From: Shewanella psychropiezotolerans
GTDB lineage: Bacteria; Pseudomonadota; Gammaproteobacteria; Enterobacterales; Shewanellaceae
Assembly (NCBI RefSeq): GCF_007197555.1
Contig: NZ_CP041614.1
Coordinates: 3,402,001-3,466,000, forward strand
DNA length: 64,000 bases
Reading direction: 5' to 3'
Shown here: in pieces, positions 8,857 through 18,019 of the stretch
Layout of the letters: every line of letters starts with the position of its first letter
How positions within the stretch are numbered: the first letter of the stretch is position 1
Notes under the pieces: generated by a model
Database searches by the model: none
Told to the model about the DNA's origin: nothing
Seen by the model: only the letters and a program-made list of their open reading frames with translations
Made by a program: the position numbers and the translations under genes

Positions 8857-9339
8857 TCATAGGCAACACTGTTTGAATTTCTTACCACTGCCACAGAGGC
8901 AAGCTTGGTTACGTTTAGGGAAAATTGCGTCGAACTGCTCTCCCTGAGTATAAAGCCACTCTCCTTCGATACACTGGAAATCTGAGCGCTCGTGAATCGC
9001 GTTGATACTTGTGTCATCTTTATACCAAGCTTGGAATTCAACTTGCCCTTGTAGGTCAGTGCCTGATGAAGAGATGATTTCCAGTGACAACCAGTGAGTT
9101 TCCGGACTTTGAGCTAAGCTGTTAGCCGTGAGACCATGCAAGTATTCGGGATGATGAGTGGCAATTAAATAGTCATACAGTTTCATGACGAAAGCCGTAT
9201 AGCGACTTCGCATCAAGTGTTCAGGACTGGCTGCTTTTAGGGAGTTAGAATGAAATGGTCTACAGCAAGTGTGATATAAAAGCGCTGTGTGCTGGGTGCT
9301 ATTACCACAAGGGCAGGCAATGTTAGTGTTGTTCGACAT
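8857..9339 (-). CDS. ychJ: YchJ-family SEC-C motif protein
   Basis: This 160-residue UPF0225-type protein has an N-terminal zinc-knuckle-like motif CPCGN...CCRPF, the core SPEHLMRSRYTAFVMKLYDYLIATHHP, and a C-terminal SEC-C motif CLCGSGKKFKQCC. The family has an NTF2-like core and no firm function. The gene overlaps the end of the upstream secreted NTF2-like gene by 17 bp, so the two are likely cotranscribed. Confidence 0.88.
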   Translation of the reverse strand: MSNNTNIACPCGNSTQHTALLYHTCCRPFHSNSLKAASPEHLMRSRYTAFVMKLYDYLIATHHPEYLHGLTANSLAQSPETHWLSLEIISSSGTDLQGQVEFQAWYKDDTSINAIHERSDFQCIEGEWLYTQGEQFDAIFPKRNQACLCGSGKKFKQCCL

Positions 9340-9898
9340 GGATCTCGGCTGTTAGCGGTGAAAATTGACGGCCATAATACAGATCTGGGGAGGGTTTTGC
9401 ATTGTAGTAAAATGGCGTCTCTGAACGATTGTTGGTGTCGACGGTCAGATACCACTTACCATCGGCATTCTTTTTAGAGACATTGACAAATTTTCCGGCA
9501 AATTCACTGATAGGCTCTTCGGCATCTTTAGCTGGGTGAAATCGGATCAGGTAGTAGCCTACATCTGTCGCGTTATTGGTTTCCATTTGACGCTCTACGA
9601 CTCTAAAGTCGACTTCGATACGGGCTTCTTTGTGTTTAATCTTACCAAAAAACGTCTTATAAACCGCGATGATGTTGTCACGGCCCATGGTGATGCCCTT
9701 ACTTTGATTTTCAGGGACATAGCAGGCATCTTCAGCATAGATATTCTCAACTATTCCTGCATCTAGCTGATTAAATGCCTGTGCAAACTGGGTATATAGT
9801 TGATTAATTGCTTTATTGTCTTCTGACAGCGCCATTGCCGGCTGTATCATATACAGAAAAGAGAATAGACCAACTAAGATAACTTTTATTAATGACAT
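9323..9898 (-). CDS. Secreted SgcJ/DUF4440-type NTF2-like protein
   Basis: This 191-residue protein has a Sec signal peptide (MSLIKVILVGLFSFLYMIQPAMA, cleavage after AMA). The rest resembles the SnoaL/SgcJ/DUF4440 fold: NKAINQLYTQFAQAFNQLD, EDACYVPENQ, GRDNIIAVYKTFF and a C-terminal strand KWYLTVDTNNR. It should be exported to the periplasm. Enzymatic function is unknown; the fold serves both as a binding protein and as isomerase. It is cotranscribed with ychJ. Confidence 0.72.
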   Translation of the reverse strand: MSLIKVILVGLFSFLYMIQPAMALSEDNKAINQLYTQFAQAFNQLDAGIVENIYAEDACYVPENQSKGITMGRDNIIAVYKTFFGKIKHKEARIEVDFRVVERQMETNNATDVGYYLIRFHPAKDAEEPISEFAGKFVNVSKKNADGKWYLTVDTNNRSETPFYYNAKPSPDLYYGRQFSPLTAEIHVEQH

Positions 9899-10011
9899 TA
9901 AATTTTTCTAATCCACCATTACTTATGTCACTATAATAGATGACCTTGATTATCTAAAGTTTTAGTTCTTAACAAAGTGTGTCCAGTGGAGGCGAGCGTG
10001 GTTTGTCATAG

Positions 10012-10038
10012 AAAAAGGGCGCTGTAATAAAGCGCCCT
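10012..10038 (-). terminator. Rho-independent terminator of the M2 peptidase gene
   Basis: An 8-bp stem AGGGCGCT / AGCGCCCT with a 7-base loop is followed, on the minus strand, by TTTTT. Confidence 0.85.
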
Positions 10039-10099
10039 AAATCGTTTATGTCATTAATCTGAATGACTCAAGTGTTTAATTCCTATCGGCTTAACAGAA

Positions 10100-11938
10100 T
10101 CACCATCCACATTGGCGGTTAGCCTGAGTGTTTTGCTCATTTAACCAAACTTGTAACGGGGCAAAGTAATCGAGTACGGCACTGGCATCCATCTCTGGGT
10201 TACCGGTAACCACTTTCAATGCTTCCGGCCATGGACGGCTCAGCCCCATCTCCAGCATGGTATTGAGTTTACTGCCAGCTTCTTTATTGCCATAGATGCT
10301 ACATCTGTGCACGGGACCCGTATCACCTGCAGTCTCACACAGCGACTTGTGGAATTGAAACTGTAAAATGTGGGCGAGGAAATAACGCGTATAAGGGACA
10401 TTGCCCGGTACATGGTATTTAGCACCTGGGTCGAAGTCATCTTCACTTCTCTCGATGGGAGCCTTCACTCCCTGGTATTTCTCTCTGAGACCCCACCAGG
10501 CTTGGTTGTACTGAGCCGGTGATATTTCACCGCTGAACACTTTCCAGCGCCACTGATCGATCATCAAGCCAAAAGGCATAAAGGCAACTTTATCTAATGC
10601 TTGCTTGAGTAACAGGCCGATATCTTTCGACGCATCCGGGACTTCATCGAGTAGACCTATCTGTTTCAGATAACTCGGAGTGATAGATAATGCAATCGTG
10701 TCACCTATGGCCTCATGAAAACCGTCATTCGCACTATTTTTGAAGATAAATGGCTGGTTCTTATAGGCACGTTGATAATAGTTGTGACCTAACTCATGAT
10801 GAATAACGGTAAAATCTTCAGCCGTTTTCTGAATGCACATCTTGATCCGTATATCATCCAGGTTATCCAGATCCCAAGCAGATGCATGACACACCACATC
10901 ACGATCTTTGGGTTGGACGAATAATGAGCGCTCCCAGAATGAGTCGGGTAGCTCATCGAAACCGAGTGAACTGAAGAAGCTTTCGGCTTGTTTAACCATT
11001 TTGATTTCATCATAGTCATGCTCGGCTAGCAGCTGAGTGACATCATAGCCAGGATCTGCATCTTGTGGCGAGACTTTATCATAGACATTGCCCCAACTTT
11101 GCGCCCACATATTACCCAGCAGATGAGCCGGAATAGGTCCATTGGCCGGTACAACTTCATCGCCATAGGCTTCATTGAGCTCGCCACGAACATAACAGTG
11201 CAATGAATCATAGAGGGGCTTAACTTGGCCCCATAGTCTGTCTAATTCATTGGAGAACTCATCGGGCTTCATGTCATATTGACTGCGCCATAATACAGAT
11301 AAATTTTCGTAGCCAAGATCTTTGGCGCCTTCATTGGCTAATTCCACCTCACGCTCAAATAAAGGGCGCATGGGTTTAGCGATTTCACGCCAACCTTTCC
11401 ACACTTCGAGCAATAATTTTGGATCGCTGGACTCTGCCATGATTGCCGACAGTTCCGGTTGAGTTAAACAGCGGCCGTCATCGAAACAATATTTCCCCTT
11501 GCCGTACAAGCCATTGAGTTGTGAACTTATCCCGGCTAGTTCGGCATTTTTTTCCGGATCGAGTGGGGCGGGAAGGACCAATGAGCTGCGTAATATATTG
11601 AGTTTACGCAGACTCACATCATCCAGGTTTAAATCGCTATACTGAGCGGCCTGAGTTGCTAACCTGACTGAGGTTGCGGTGAGTTTTTCAGCCGCAGACG
11701 CTGACAGGGCCGCCGTATCGTCGGTAATGAAATTACTGTAGATCCACTCGGCGCGGTTTATCTCGACTGACAGCTCGCTTAATGTTTGTTCAGACTGCTT
11801 TAGAAATTGCTTAGCCTCTTCAGCTTTAGATAAATCTGAGTGATTTTCATCATTTTGAGAGGAGTTACAGGCGGATATTCCCAGTGAAAGCGCAATAACC
11901 AGCGAAAGATGGGAAAGCTGTGGCTTAGAAAGTGACAT
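10100..11938 (-). CDS. Peptidase family M2 lipoprotein (ACE-like dipeptidyl carboxypeptidase)
   Basis: This 612-residue protein starts with a lipoprotein signal (LSLVIALSLGISAC, lipobox before the first Cys), so it should be membrane-anchored in the periplasm. The zinc motif HELGH sits in TVIHHELGHNYYQRAY, followed by the downstream Glu region GFHEAIGDTIALS, as in angiotensin-converting-enzyme-like M2 metallopeptidases, which remove C-terminal dipeptides. Its length matches bacterial M2 enzymes. It is divergent from psrA and has its own terminator. The natural substrate is unknown. Confidence 0.88.
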   Translation of the reverse strand: MSLSKPQLSHLSLVIALSLGISACNSSQNDENHSDLSKAEEAKQFLKQSEQTLSELSVEINRAEWIYSNFITDDTAALSASAAEKLTATSVRLATQAAQYSDLNLDDVSLRKLNILRSSLVLPAPLDPEKNAELAGISSQLNGLYGKGKYCFDDGRCLTQPELSAIMAESSDPKLLLEVWKGWREIAKPMRPLFEREVELANEGAKDLGYENLSVLWRSQYDMKPDEFSNELDRLWGQVKPLYDSLHCYVRGELNEAYGDEVVPANGPIPAHLLGNMWAQSWGNVYDKVSPQDADPGYDVTQLLAEHDYDEIKMVKQAESFFSSLGFDELPDSFWERSLFVQPKDRDVVCHASAWDLDNLDDIRIKMCIQKTAEDFTVIHHELGHNYYQRAYKNQPFIFKNSANDGFHEAIGDTIALSITPSYLKQIGLLDEVPDASKDIGLLLKQALDKVAFMPFGLMIDQWRWKVFSGEISPAQYNQAWWGLREKYQGVKAPIERSEDDFDPGAKYHVPGNVPYTRYFLAHILQFQFHKSLCETAGDTGPVHRCSIYGNKEAGSKLNTMLEMGLSRPWPEALKVVTGNPEMDASAVLDYFAPLQVWLNEQNTQANRQCGW

Positions 11939-12096
11939 TAATTCAGTTCCTTTGTTGTTTTTGTGTTGAGCATTTTAACCAAAAACCAACTATTTAAAAG
12001 TAGAAGGGACTAAAAGAACTGGAATTGAGTGTAAATCTAGCTGTAGCCTGCAATTGGCGAATAATTTTGTTTGACAAAATGTGAACCAATGTTTAA

Positions 12097-12114
12097 TTTA
12101 AACGAGTGTTTAAA
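12097..12114 (+). promoter_or_regulatory. PsrA-type operator upstream of psrA-fadE
   Basis: The 18-bp site TTTAAACGAGTGTTTAAA is a perfect 7-bp inverted repeat around GAGT, 19 bp before the regulator's start codon. It fits the GTTTAAAC-like half-sites known for PsrA fatty-acid regulators. Autoregulation and control of fadE are inferred. Confidence 0.65.
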
Positions 12115-12133
12115 ATAGAGTTAAGGTCACGGA

Positions 12134-12772
12134 ATGGCAAATCGATCCGATACAAAAACAAGAATACTGGATGCTGCAGAAAAATTATTTGCAGAGCGAG
12201 GCTTTTCTGAAACCTCCTTACGTCTGATCACCAGTAAGGCTGAAGTTAATCTTGCTTCAGTGAATTATCATTTTGGTTCAAAAAAAGAGTTAATACGGGC
12301 TGTTTTAGCGCGTTATCTCGATGTTTTTATGCCTGCAGCCTCGTCTGAAATAGTGAGTCTACAGAGTTCTGACAAAGATGCATCGCTTAATGATATTTTT
12401 TCAACCTTAGTCAAACCTTTGTTAGACCTAAATCAACTAAGGTCAGAGGGTACCCGTACTTTTTTACAGTTACTGGGTAGAGGCTATATCGAGAGTCAGG
12501 GGCACCTCAGGTGGTTTATCACCACGCATTACGGTGACCATCTCACTCAATTTGTAAAAGCGGTAGCCGACAGTGCGCCTCATATTCCTCCCGCGGAAAT
12601 GTTTTGGCGTTTACACTTTACCTTAGGCACTGTGGTCTTCACCATGGCCTCGGCGGATGCGTTAACAGAAATCGCGGCTGCTGATTTCGGTGAACATAAT
12701 GATATCGAAGCCGTTATACGTAAAGTTATCCCTTATCTTTCAGCTGGTGTGGCAGTTCCGGTAACGGCTTAG
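12134..12772 (+). CDS. psrA: TetR-family regulator of fatty-acid degradation (PsrA-like)
   Basis: This 212-residue TetR protein has the helix-turn-helix at residues 8-55 (KTRILDAAEKLFAERGFSETSLRLITSKAEVNLASVNYHFGSK). Its gene sits directly upstream of a fadE-type acyl-CoA dehydrogenase, with a perfect PsrA-like palindrome just before it. In Shewanella the TetR protein at this position has been described as PsrA, which represses beta-oxidation genes and responds to long-chain fatty acids or acyl-CoA. The start ATG at 12134 follows AAGGTCACGG. Confidence 0.78.
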   Translation: MANRSDTKTRILDAAEKLFAERGFSETSLRLITSKAEVNLASVNYHFGSKKELIRAVLARYLDVFMPAASSEIVSLQSSDKDASLNDIFSTLVKPLLDLNQLRSEGTRTFLQLLGRGYIESQGHLRWFITTHYGDHLTQFVKAVADSAPHIPPAEMFWRLHFTLGTVVFTMASADALTEIAAADFGEHNDIEAVIRKVIPYLSAGVAVPVTA

Positions 12773-12803
12773 CTTCAGCTTCAATAGAATAAAAGGTAAA
12801 ATC

Positions 12804-15080
12804 ATGACTCTGTTTATACTTGCACTCTTGATTATTATTGTGCTCTTTGGTGTCAAAAATATCAGGATGCAGTTCATCACACGCCCTGTCTTTTCATTTT
12901 TTAAGAAGGTCCTCCCGCCTTTATCCGATACAGAGAAGGAAGCGATGGAGGCCGGCGATGTCTGGTGGGAAGGTGAGCTTTTCAGAGGTAAACCCAATTG
13001 GGAAACCCTACATAGTTATGGAAAGCCTACACTCACTTCAGAAGAGCAAGCCTTTCTCGATAATCAGGTGGTGACTGCACTGACTATGATCGATGATTAT
13101 GACATAGTGCAAAATCGTAAAGATCTCCCACCTGAACTTTGGCAATATTTTAAGGATGAAGGTTTCTTCGCCCTGATCATTCCAAAGCAGTATGGCGGTA
13201 AGGCCTTTTCTGCTTATGCTAACTCGACCATAGTCAGTAAGCTCGCCAGTCGCAGCGTCAGTGCCGCTGTTACTGTGATGGTGCCGAACTCTTTAGGTCC
13301 TGGCGAACTGCTCACCCATTACGGTACACAGGAACAGAGAGAGCACTGGTTGCCTAAACTGGCCAGTGGAGAAGCAGTTCCTTGTTTTGCCCTGACGGGA
13401 CCCGAAGCTGGATCCGACGCTGGTGCGATTCCTGATGAAGGCATCGTCTGTCGCCAGGAGTTTGAAGGCGAAGAGGTTCTGGGTCTTAAACTTAACTGGG
13501 ATAAGCGCTATATCACCTTAGCTCCGGTGGCGACGGTACTCGGTCTGGCCTTTCAGATGCGTGACCCTGACGGCTTATTAGGTGATAAAGAGGCTCTGGG
13601 GATCACCTGTGCCTTGATACCGACAGATCACGCCGGTGTGAAGATTGGACAGAGACATAATCCGCTCAATATGGCATTCATGAATGGCACGACTCAAGGG
13701 GAAGATGTCTTTATTCCCTTGGATTGGATCATAGGTGGACCTCAATATGCTGGCCGTGGTTGGCGCATGTTGGTGGAATGTTTATCTGCAGGGCGGGGAA
13801 TATCATTACCTGCACTGGCGACGGCCTCTGGTCACACGGCGACGAAAACAACGACTGCATACAGCTATGTCAGGCATCAGTTTGGTCTTTCTATCGGTAA
13901 TTTTGAAGGTGTGCAAGAAGCGCTCGCCCGCATCATAGCCAATACCTATCAGTTAGAAGCGGCGAGACGCTTGACGACAACGGGTATCGATCTGAAAGTG
14001 AAGCCATCGGTCGTGACAGCGATTGCAAAATATCACATGACTGAAATGAGCCGTGATGTGCTTAACGATGCTATGGATATTCAATCGGGTAAGGGGATTC
14101 AACTCGGTCCGAAAAACTATCTGGGTCATCCCTATATGGCGAACCCCATCTCAATTACGGTCGAAGGGGCGAACATTCTTACTCGTAGCCTGATGATATT
14201 CGGTCAGGGGGCGACTCGTTGTCATCCCTACGTGCTTGCTGAGATGGAAACTGCGGCGATGGACGATAACGAGGCCGCATTGGAACGCTTTGACTCGCTT
14301 TTGCTCGGTCATATCGGCTACGCAGCCCGTAATGCATTCAGTTCTGTGTTTTGTGCGTTAACGGCCAGTCGTTTTAATCAGACTCCGGTGAGCGGTGAGA
14401 CCCAGCAGTATTATAAAGACATGTCGAGACTCTCATCGGCGTTAGCATTTATGACCGATGTCTCTATGTTGATCATGGGTGGGGATCTCAAGCGAAAAGA
14501 GATGTTATCGGCAAGGATGGGTGATGTGCTCAGTGAGCTCTATTTAGGCTCAGCGACCCTGAAACTTTTCGAAGACAACGGTCGTCAACATGATGATCTT
14601 CCTGCGGTGCGCTATGTGATGGCCACCCGATTACACAAAGCGGCTAAGGCTCTGGAAGCTACGCTACGTAATTTCCCTAACCGTCCAGTTGCTTGGGTGA
14701 TGAGGGCATTGATATTCCCTCTGGGCAACCATTTTAATGGTGTGACCGACAAGATGGCCATCGATCTCGTTCAAGGCATGTTAAAGCCAGGACCTGCACG
14801 TGATCGTATTACCTTCTTATGTCCTGAATTCGAGGGCGATACCAGTGGTATTGCCGAAGTTGAAGCTGCCTTTATTGCGCAGTTTAACTGTAAGCAGATC
14901 CATAAGAAGATAAAAACGGCCCAGAGAAACGGGGCTTTGCCTAAGAAGATGAGTAACCTGCCACTATTTCAGCTTGCCCATGAGACACAAGTTATCGATG
15001 CGGTTGAATTGGAGTCGGTGCTTGCTGCCGATAAGCTGCGGCTGGCTGCAATCAATGTCGATGATTTCAGCTCTTTGTAA
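12804..15080 (+). CDS. fadE: Acyl-CoA dehydrogenase FadE
   Basis: This 758-residue protein matches the long FadE form: one N-terminal membrane segment (LFILALLIIIVLFGV), acyl-CoA dehydrogenase N, middle and C domains (ALTGPEAGSDAG, HTATKTTTAYSYVRHQFG, VTVEGANILTRSLMIFGQGA) and a C-terminal FadE-specific domain of about 250 residues. It catalyses the first FAD-dependent step of fatty-acid beta-oxidation at the inner membrane. It lies 32 bp after psrA and ends at a good terminator, so the two form an operon. Confidence 0.92.
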   Translation: MTLFILALLIIIVLFGVKNIRMQFITRPVFSFFKKVLPPLSDTEKEAMEAGDVWWEGELFRGKPNWETLHSYGKPTLTSEEQAFLDNQVVTALTMIDDYDIVQNRKDLPPELWQYFKDEGFFALIIPKQYGGKAFSAYANSTIVSKLASRSVSAAVTVMVPNSLGPGELLTHYGTQEQREHWLPKLASGEAVPCFALTGPEAGSDAGAIPDEGIVCRQEFEGEEVLGLKLNWDKRYITLAPVATVLGLAFQMRDPDGLLGDKEALGITCALIPTDHAGVKIGQRHNPLNMAFMNGTTQGEDVFIPLDWIIGGPQYAGRGWRMLVECLSAGRGISLPALATASGHTATKTTTAYSYVRHQFGLSIGNFEGVQEALARIIANTYQLEAARRLTTTGIDLKVKPSVVTAIAKYHMTEMSRDVLNDAMDIQSGKGIQLGPKNYLGHPYMANPISITVEGANILTRSLMIFGQGATRCHPYVLAEMETAAMDDNEAALERFDSLLLGHIGYAARNAFSSVFCALTASRFNQTPVSGETQQYYKDMSRLSSALAFMTDVSMLIMGGDLKRKEMLSARMGDVLSELYLGSATLKLFEDNGRQHDDLPAVRYVMATRLHKAAKALEATLRNFPNRPVAWVMRALIFPLGNHFNGVTDKMAIDLVQGMLKPGPARDRITFLCPEFEGDTSGIAEVEAAFIAQFNCKQIHKKIKTAQRNGALPKKMSNLPLFQLAHETQVIDAVELESVLAADKLRLAAINVDDFSSL

Positions 15081-15108
15081 CTGCATCAAATACGAGTTTT
15101 AAACAGAG

Positions 15109-15133
15109 AAGGACGCCGAGGCGTCCTTTTTAT
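15109..15133 (+). terminator. Rho-independent terminator after fadE
   Basis: The stem AAGGACGC / GCGTCCTT with a 4-base loop (CGAG) is followed by TTT(A)T. Confidence 0.88.
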
Positions 15134-15186
15134 TTGTGTTTAAATCGACCGCGATAGTAGATATAAACGAGTAGGGGATCTCCCTA

Positions 15187-15209
15187 CAAAAAAGCACGCT
15201 TTCGCGTGC
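15187..15209 (-). terminator. Rho-independent terminator after pykA
   Basis: On the minus strand GCACGC-GAAA-GCGTGC is followed by TTTTTT. It lies 23 bp after the pykA stop codon. Confidence 0.9.
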
Positions 15210-15231
15210 CCTTTTACTGAAGGATGAGAAA

Positions 15232-16671
15232 TTAAGCGACGATCAACACCTTACAGGTATTGGTTCCGCCAATTGTTTCCATCGAATCACCTTTAGTCAT
15301 CAGGACCATGTCACCGCTCTTGAGGTAACCAGCTGATGTTAGTGTTTCTAACGCTTTACGAGCAACGTCTTCAGCACTGACATTGGTAGAGTCAAAATGT
15401 ACTGCCTGCACCCCACGATACACGGCCATCTTGGCTAATGTCACTTCATGGCGTGACAAAGCAAAAATAGGCAAAGCTGAGCTGATACGAGACATCAACT
15501 GAGGAGTCGCACCGGATTCAGTTAACGCAACAATAGCCTTGATACCTTTAAGGTGGTTTGCCGCATACATAGTTGATAGCGCAATAGTTTCTTCAACTGA
15601 ATCGAAACTTTCATCGAGTCTATGTTTAGAGACTTGTACACTTGGGTGTAATTCCGCACCAAGACAGACTTCAGCCATTGCCTTGACGGTTTCTTCCGGG
15701 AAGTCGCCAGCTGCAGTTTCTGCCGATAACATCACAGCATCAGTACCATCGAGAACGGCGTTAGCCACATCCATGACTTCAGCACGAGTAGGCATTGGGC
15801 TGGTGATCATAGATTCCATCATCTGAGTCGCTGTGATCACGCTCTTGTTGAGCTGGCGAGCTCGGCTGATGAGTCTCTTCTGTACGGCGACGAGAGCTGG
15901 ATCGCCAATCTCGACACCTAGGTCACCACGGGCAACCATGACAACATCAGATGCTCTGATCACATCATCCATAGCTTCGTCAGTCGCTACGGCTTCAGCG
16001 CGTTCAACTTTAGACACAATAAGTGCCTTACTGCCGGCTTTAAGGGCGAGTTCACGTGCATAATCAAGATCAGCACCCGTACGAGGGAAAGAAACTGCAA
16101 GATAATCAACCTGAATTTCAGCAGCGGTTATAATGTCGCGCTTATCTTTTTCGGTTAGCGCTGCAGCAGACAGACCACCACCTTGCTTATTGATGCCCTT
16201 GTTATTCGATAAAGGTCCGGCAACGGTGACTATGGTGTGTACCTTATTGCCTGAAACACTTTCGACTCTTAGTTGTACACGACCATCGTCCAGCATAAGG
16301 ATATCGCCGATGCAGACATCGTTTGGCAACTCTTTATAGTCGATACCTACTTGCTTCTCATCGCCTTCACCCTTGGGAAGATCAGCATCTAAGACAAAGC
16401 TTTGACCTAAGTCTAGTTGAACTTTTTTGTTGTCTTTAAAGGTAGAAACCCGAATTTTTGGACCTTGAAGATCGCCCAATACAGCGATATGAACACCGAG
16501 TTCAGCGGCTATTCTGCGTGTATCTTTAGCACGTTTGATATGATCTTCAGGTGAGCCGTGGGAGAAGTTTAGTCGAACAACATTAGCGCCAGCTTTTATG
16601 ATGCGGCGTAAGTTGTCATCGCGGTCGGTAGCGGGACCTAAAGTGGTTACAATTTTGGTTCTGCGGAACAT
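15232..16671 (-). CDS. pykA: Pyruvate kinase
   Basis: This 479-residue pyruvate kinase converts phosphoenolpyruvate and ADP to pyruvate and ATP. Visible signatures are the N-terminal [26 protein letters not shown], the Mg/substrate region [13 protein letters not shown] and [15 protein letters not shown], and the regulatory C domain ending in [10 protein letters not shown]. The length fits PykA. It is the first metabolic gene beside hexR, and a HexR-like box lies about 62 bp upstream of its start. It has its own terminator. Confidence 0.95.
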   Translation of the reverse strand: MFRRTKIVTTLGPATDRDDNLRRIIKAGANVVRLNFSHGSPEDHIKRAKDTRRIAAELGVHIAVLGDLQGPKIRVSTFKDNKKVQLDLGQSFVLDADLPKGEGDEKQVGIDYKELPNDVCIGDILMLDDGRVQLRVESVSGNKVHTIVTVAGPLSNNKGINKQGGGLSAAALTEKDKRDIITAAEIQVDYLAVSFPRTGADLDYARELALKAGSKALIVSKVERAEAVATDEAMDDVIRASDVVMVARGDLGVEIGDPALVAVQKRLISRARQLNKSVITATQMMESMITSPMPTRAEVMDVANAVLDGTDAVMLSAETAAGDFPEETVKAMAEVCLGAELHPSVQVSKHRLDESFDSVEETIALSTMYAANHLKGIKAIVALTESGATPQLMSRISSALPIFALSRHEVTLAKMAVYRGVQAVHFDSTNVSAEDVARKALETLTSAGYLKSGDMVLMTKGDSMETIGGTNTCKVLIVA

Positions 16672-16732
16672 GACATACTCCGTTAAGTTTTAAATAAATT
16701 CTGACACTATATTAACAGAGGATTTTAGTTTA

Positions 16733-16747
16733 TGTAGGAAAATTACA
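16733..16747 (-). promoter_or_regulatory. HexR-like operator upstream of pykA
   Basis: TGTAGGAAAATTACA matches 12 of 15 positions of the HexR consensus TGTAATTAAATTACA as I remember it. It lies between hexR and pykA, where Shewanella HexR is reported to act. Confidence 0.65.
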
Positions 16748-16856
16748 AACAAAGTGATCTAAAACAATATAATAATTTTGTGAAGTGAAACTGAAAATGG
16801 AGGGTGAAAAGGCAGTAAACAGAAAGTGTACTGCCGTGGAAGCTAAAGAAAGTCAG

Positions 16857-17711
16857 TTACAGTATAGAATCTTTGTCTATCCTTGACTCTTTTAACACCT
16901 CTTTCACTCGCTTTAAACTCTCTCTGAATCTAGGTCCGCGGCGTAAAGTAAAGCCAGTCGCTAATACGTCAATGACAACCAATTGTGCTAAGCGGGATGC
17001 CATGGGTAGGTACATATCTGTATCTTCCGGCACTTCCATGGTAATTGGCAGTGTGCATTCACTCGATAGCGGCGAGTTGTGGGTTGTTATACCTATGACG
17101 GCTGCGCCGTTTTCACGGGCAATCCTGGCGATATCAATCATAGACTTGGTGCGGCCTGTATGTGAGATAAGCACGATAACGTCACCTTCTCCACTGTTGA
17201 TGCAGCTCATTCGTTGCATTAACACGTCATCGAAACAGATGACGGGCACGTTAAATCGAAAGAACTTATTTTGTGCATCATGAGCCACAGAAGCCGAAGC
17301 ACCGAGACCAAAGAAAGAGATCTTTTTAGCCTGAGTCAGAATATCGACGGCCTTATTGATGGCACTGGTATCTATGCTCTGCCTAGCAGTGTCGAGAGAA
17401 GCCATTGATGATTCGAATATTTTTGTAGTATAGGAATCAGGAGTGTCATCTTCTTCCACATGCCGGCTGACATAGGGGGTCCCGTTAGCTAAACTTTGAG
17501 CTAGGTGGAGTTTAAAGTCCGGGAAGCCCTTGGTGTCTAGTCGACGGCAAAAGCGGTTAACAGTGGGCTCACTCACGTCGGCCATCTTGGCAAGAGTCGC
17601 GATACTTGAGTGGATAGCCGTCTGTGGAGAAGCCAGAATGACTTCTGCAACTTTGCGCTCTGATTTACTAAAATGGGTGAGGCTTTTTTGAACCTTTTCT
17701 AGGGTATTCAT
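16857..17711 (-). CDS. hexR: HexR, RpiR-family regulator of central carbon metabolism
   Basis: This 284-residue protein has an N-terminal RpiR helix-turn-helix (residues about 1-77, including MADVSEPTVNRFCRRL) and a SIS sugar-phosphate domain (about 125-255, FFGLGASASVAHDAQNKFFRF, VIVLISHTGRTKSMIDIA). HexR senses 2-keto-3-deoxy-6-phosphogluconate and controls Entner-Doudoroff and glycolytic genes. It is divergent from zwf-pgl-edd-eda, and HexR-like boxes stand before zwf, pykA and itself (TGTAATTTTATTATT at 17737-17751, 11 of 15). Confidence 0.94.
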   Translation of the reverse strand: MNTLEKVQKSLTHFSKSERKVAEVILASPQTAIHSSIATLAKMADVSEPTVNRFCRRLDTKGFPDFKLHLAQSLANGTPYVSRHVEEDDTPDSYTTKIFESSMASLDTARQSIDTSAINKAVDILTQAKKISFFGLGASASVAHDAQNKFFRFNVPVICFDDVLMQRMSCINSGEGDVIVLISHTGRTKSMIDIARIARENGAAVIGITTHNSPLSSECTLPITMEVPEDTDMYLPMASRLAQLVVIDVLATGFTLRRGPRFRESLKRVKEVLKESRIDKDSIL

Positions 17712-17821
17712 ATGCGTACGTCCACTCGAAAAAATATGTAATTTTATTATTTCTTTTCTGTCATTTTAGAAAGCTTCTATAAATGAGAAACTTGACCGCT
17801 ATGACGGATTATAACTTTGCT

Positions 17822-17860
17822 GTGATTAAAAGTTCCTACTGTATATAGTAATTTAATCAC
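17822..17860. promoter_or_regulatory. Wide inverted repeat in the hexR-zwf intergenic region
   Basis: GTGATTAAA at 17822-17830 and TTTAATCAC at 17852-17860 form a perfect 9-bp inverted repeat across 21 bp. Each arm resembles a HexR half-site (AATTAAATTAC-like). It may be a second regulatory site for the divergent promoters. Confidence 0.4.
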
Positions 17861-17943
17861 GAAAAGCATACCAGATTATAGGGTGATATGCCTAGTTTAC
17901 AAATAGGTGTTATTTGCAAATTTAAGATGCAATTAACAATTTC

Positions 17944-17958
17944 TGTTGTTATATTACA
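17944..17958 (+). promoter_or_regulatory. HexR-like operator upstream of zwf
   Basis: TGTTGTTATATTACA matches 12 of 15 positions of the HexR consensus and is part of a symmetric TGTTGT...ACAACA element. It lies about 60 bp before the zwf start. Confidence 0.65.
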
Positions 17959-18019
17959 ACAAATATGTGAAATTCATATCGAATCGATTGAACACAGTGA
18001 GATAGGAGATTGAGAAGCT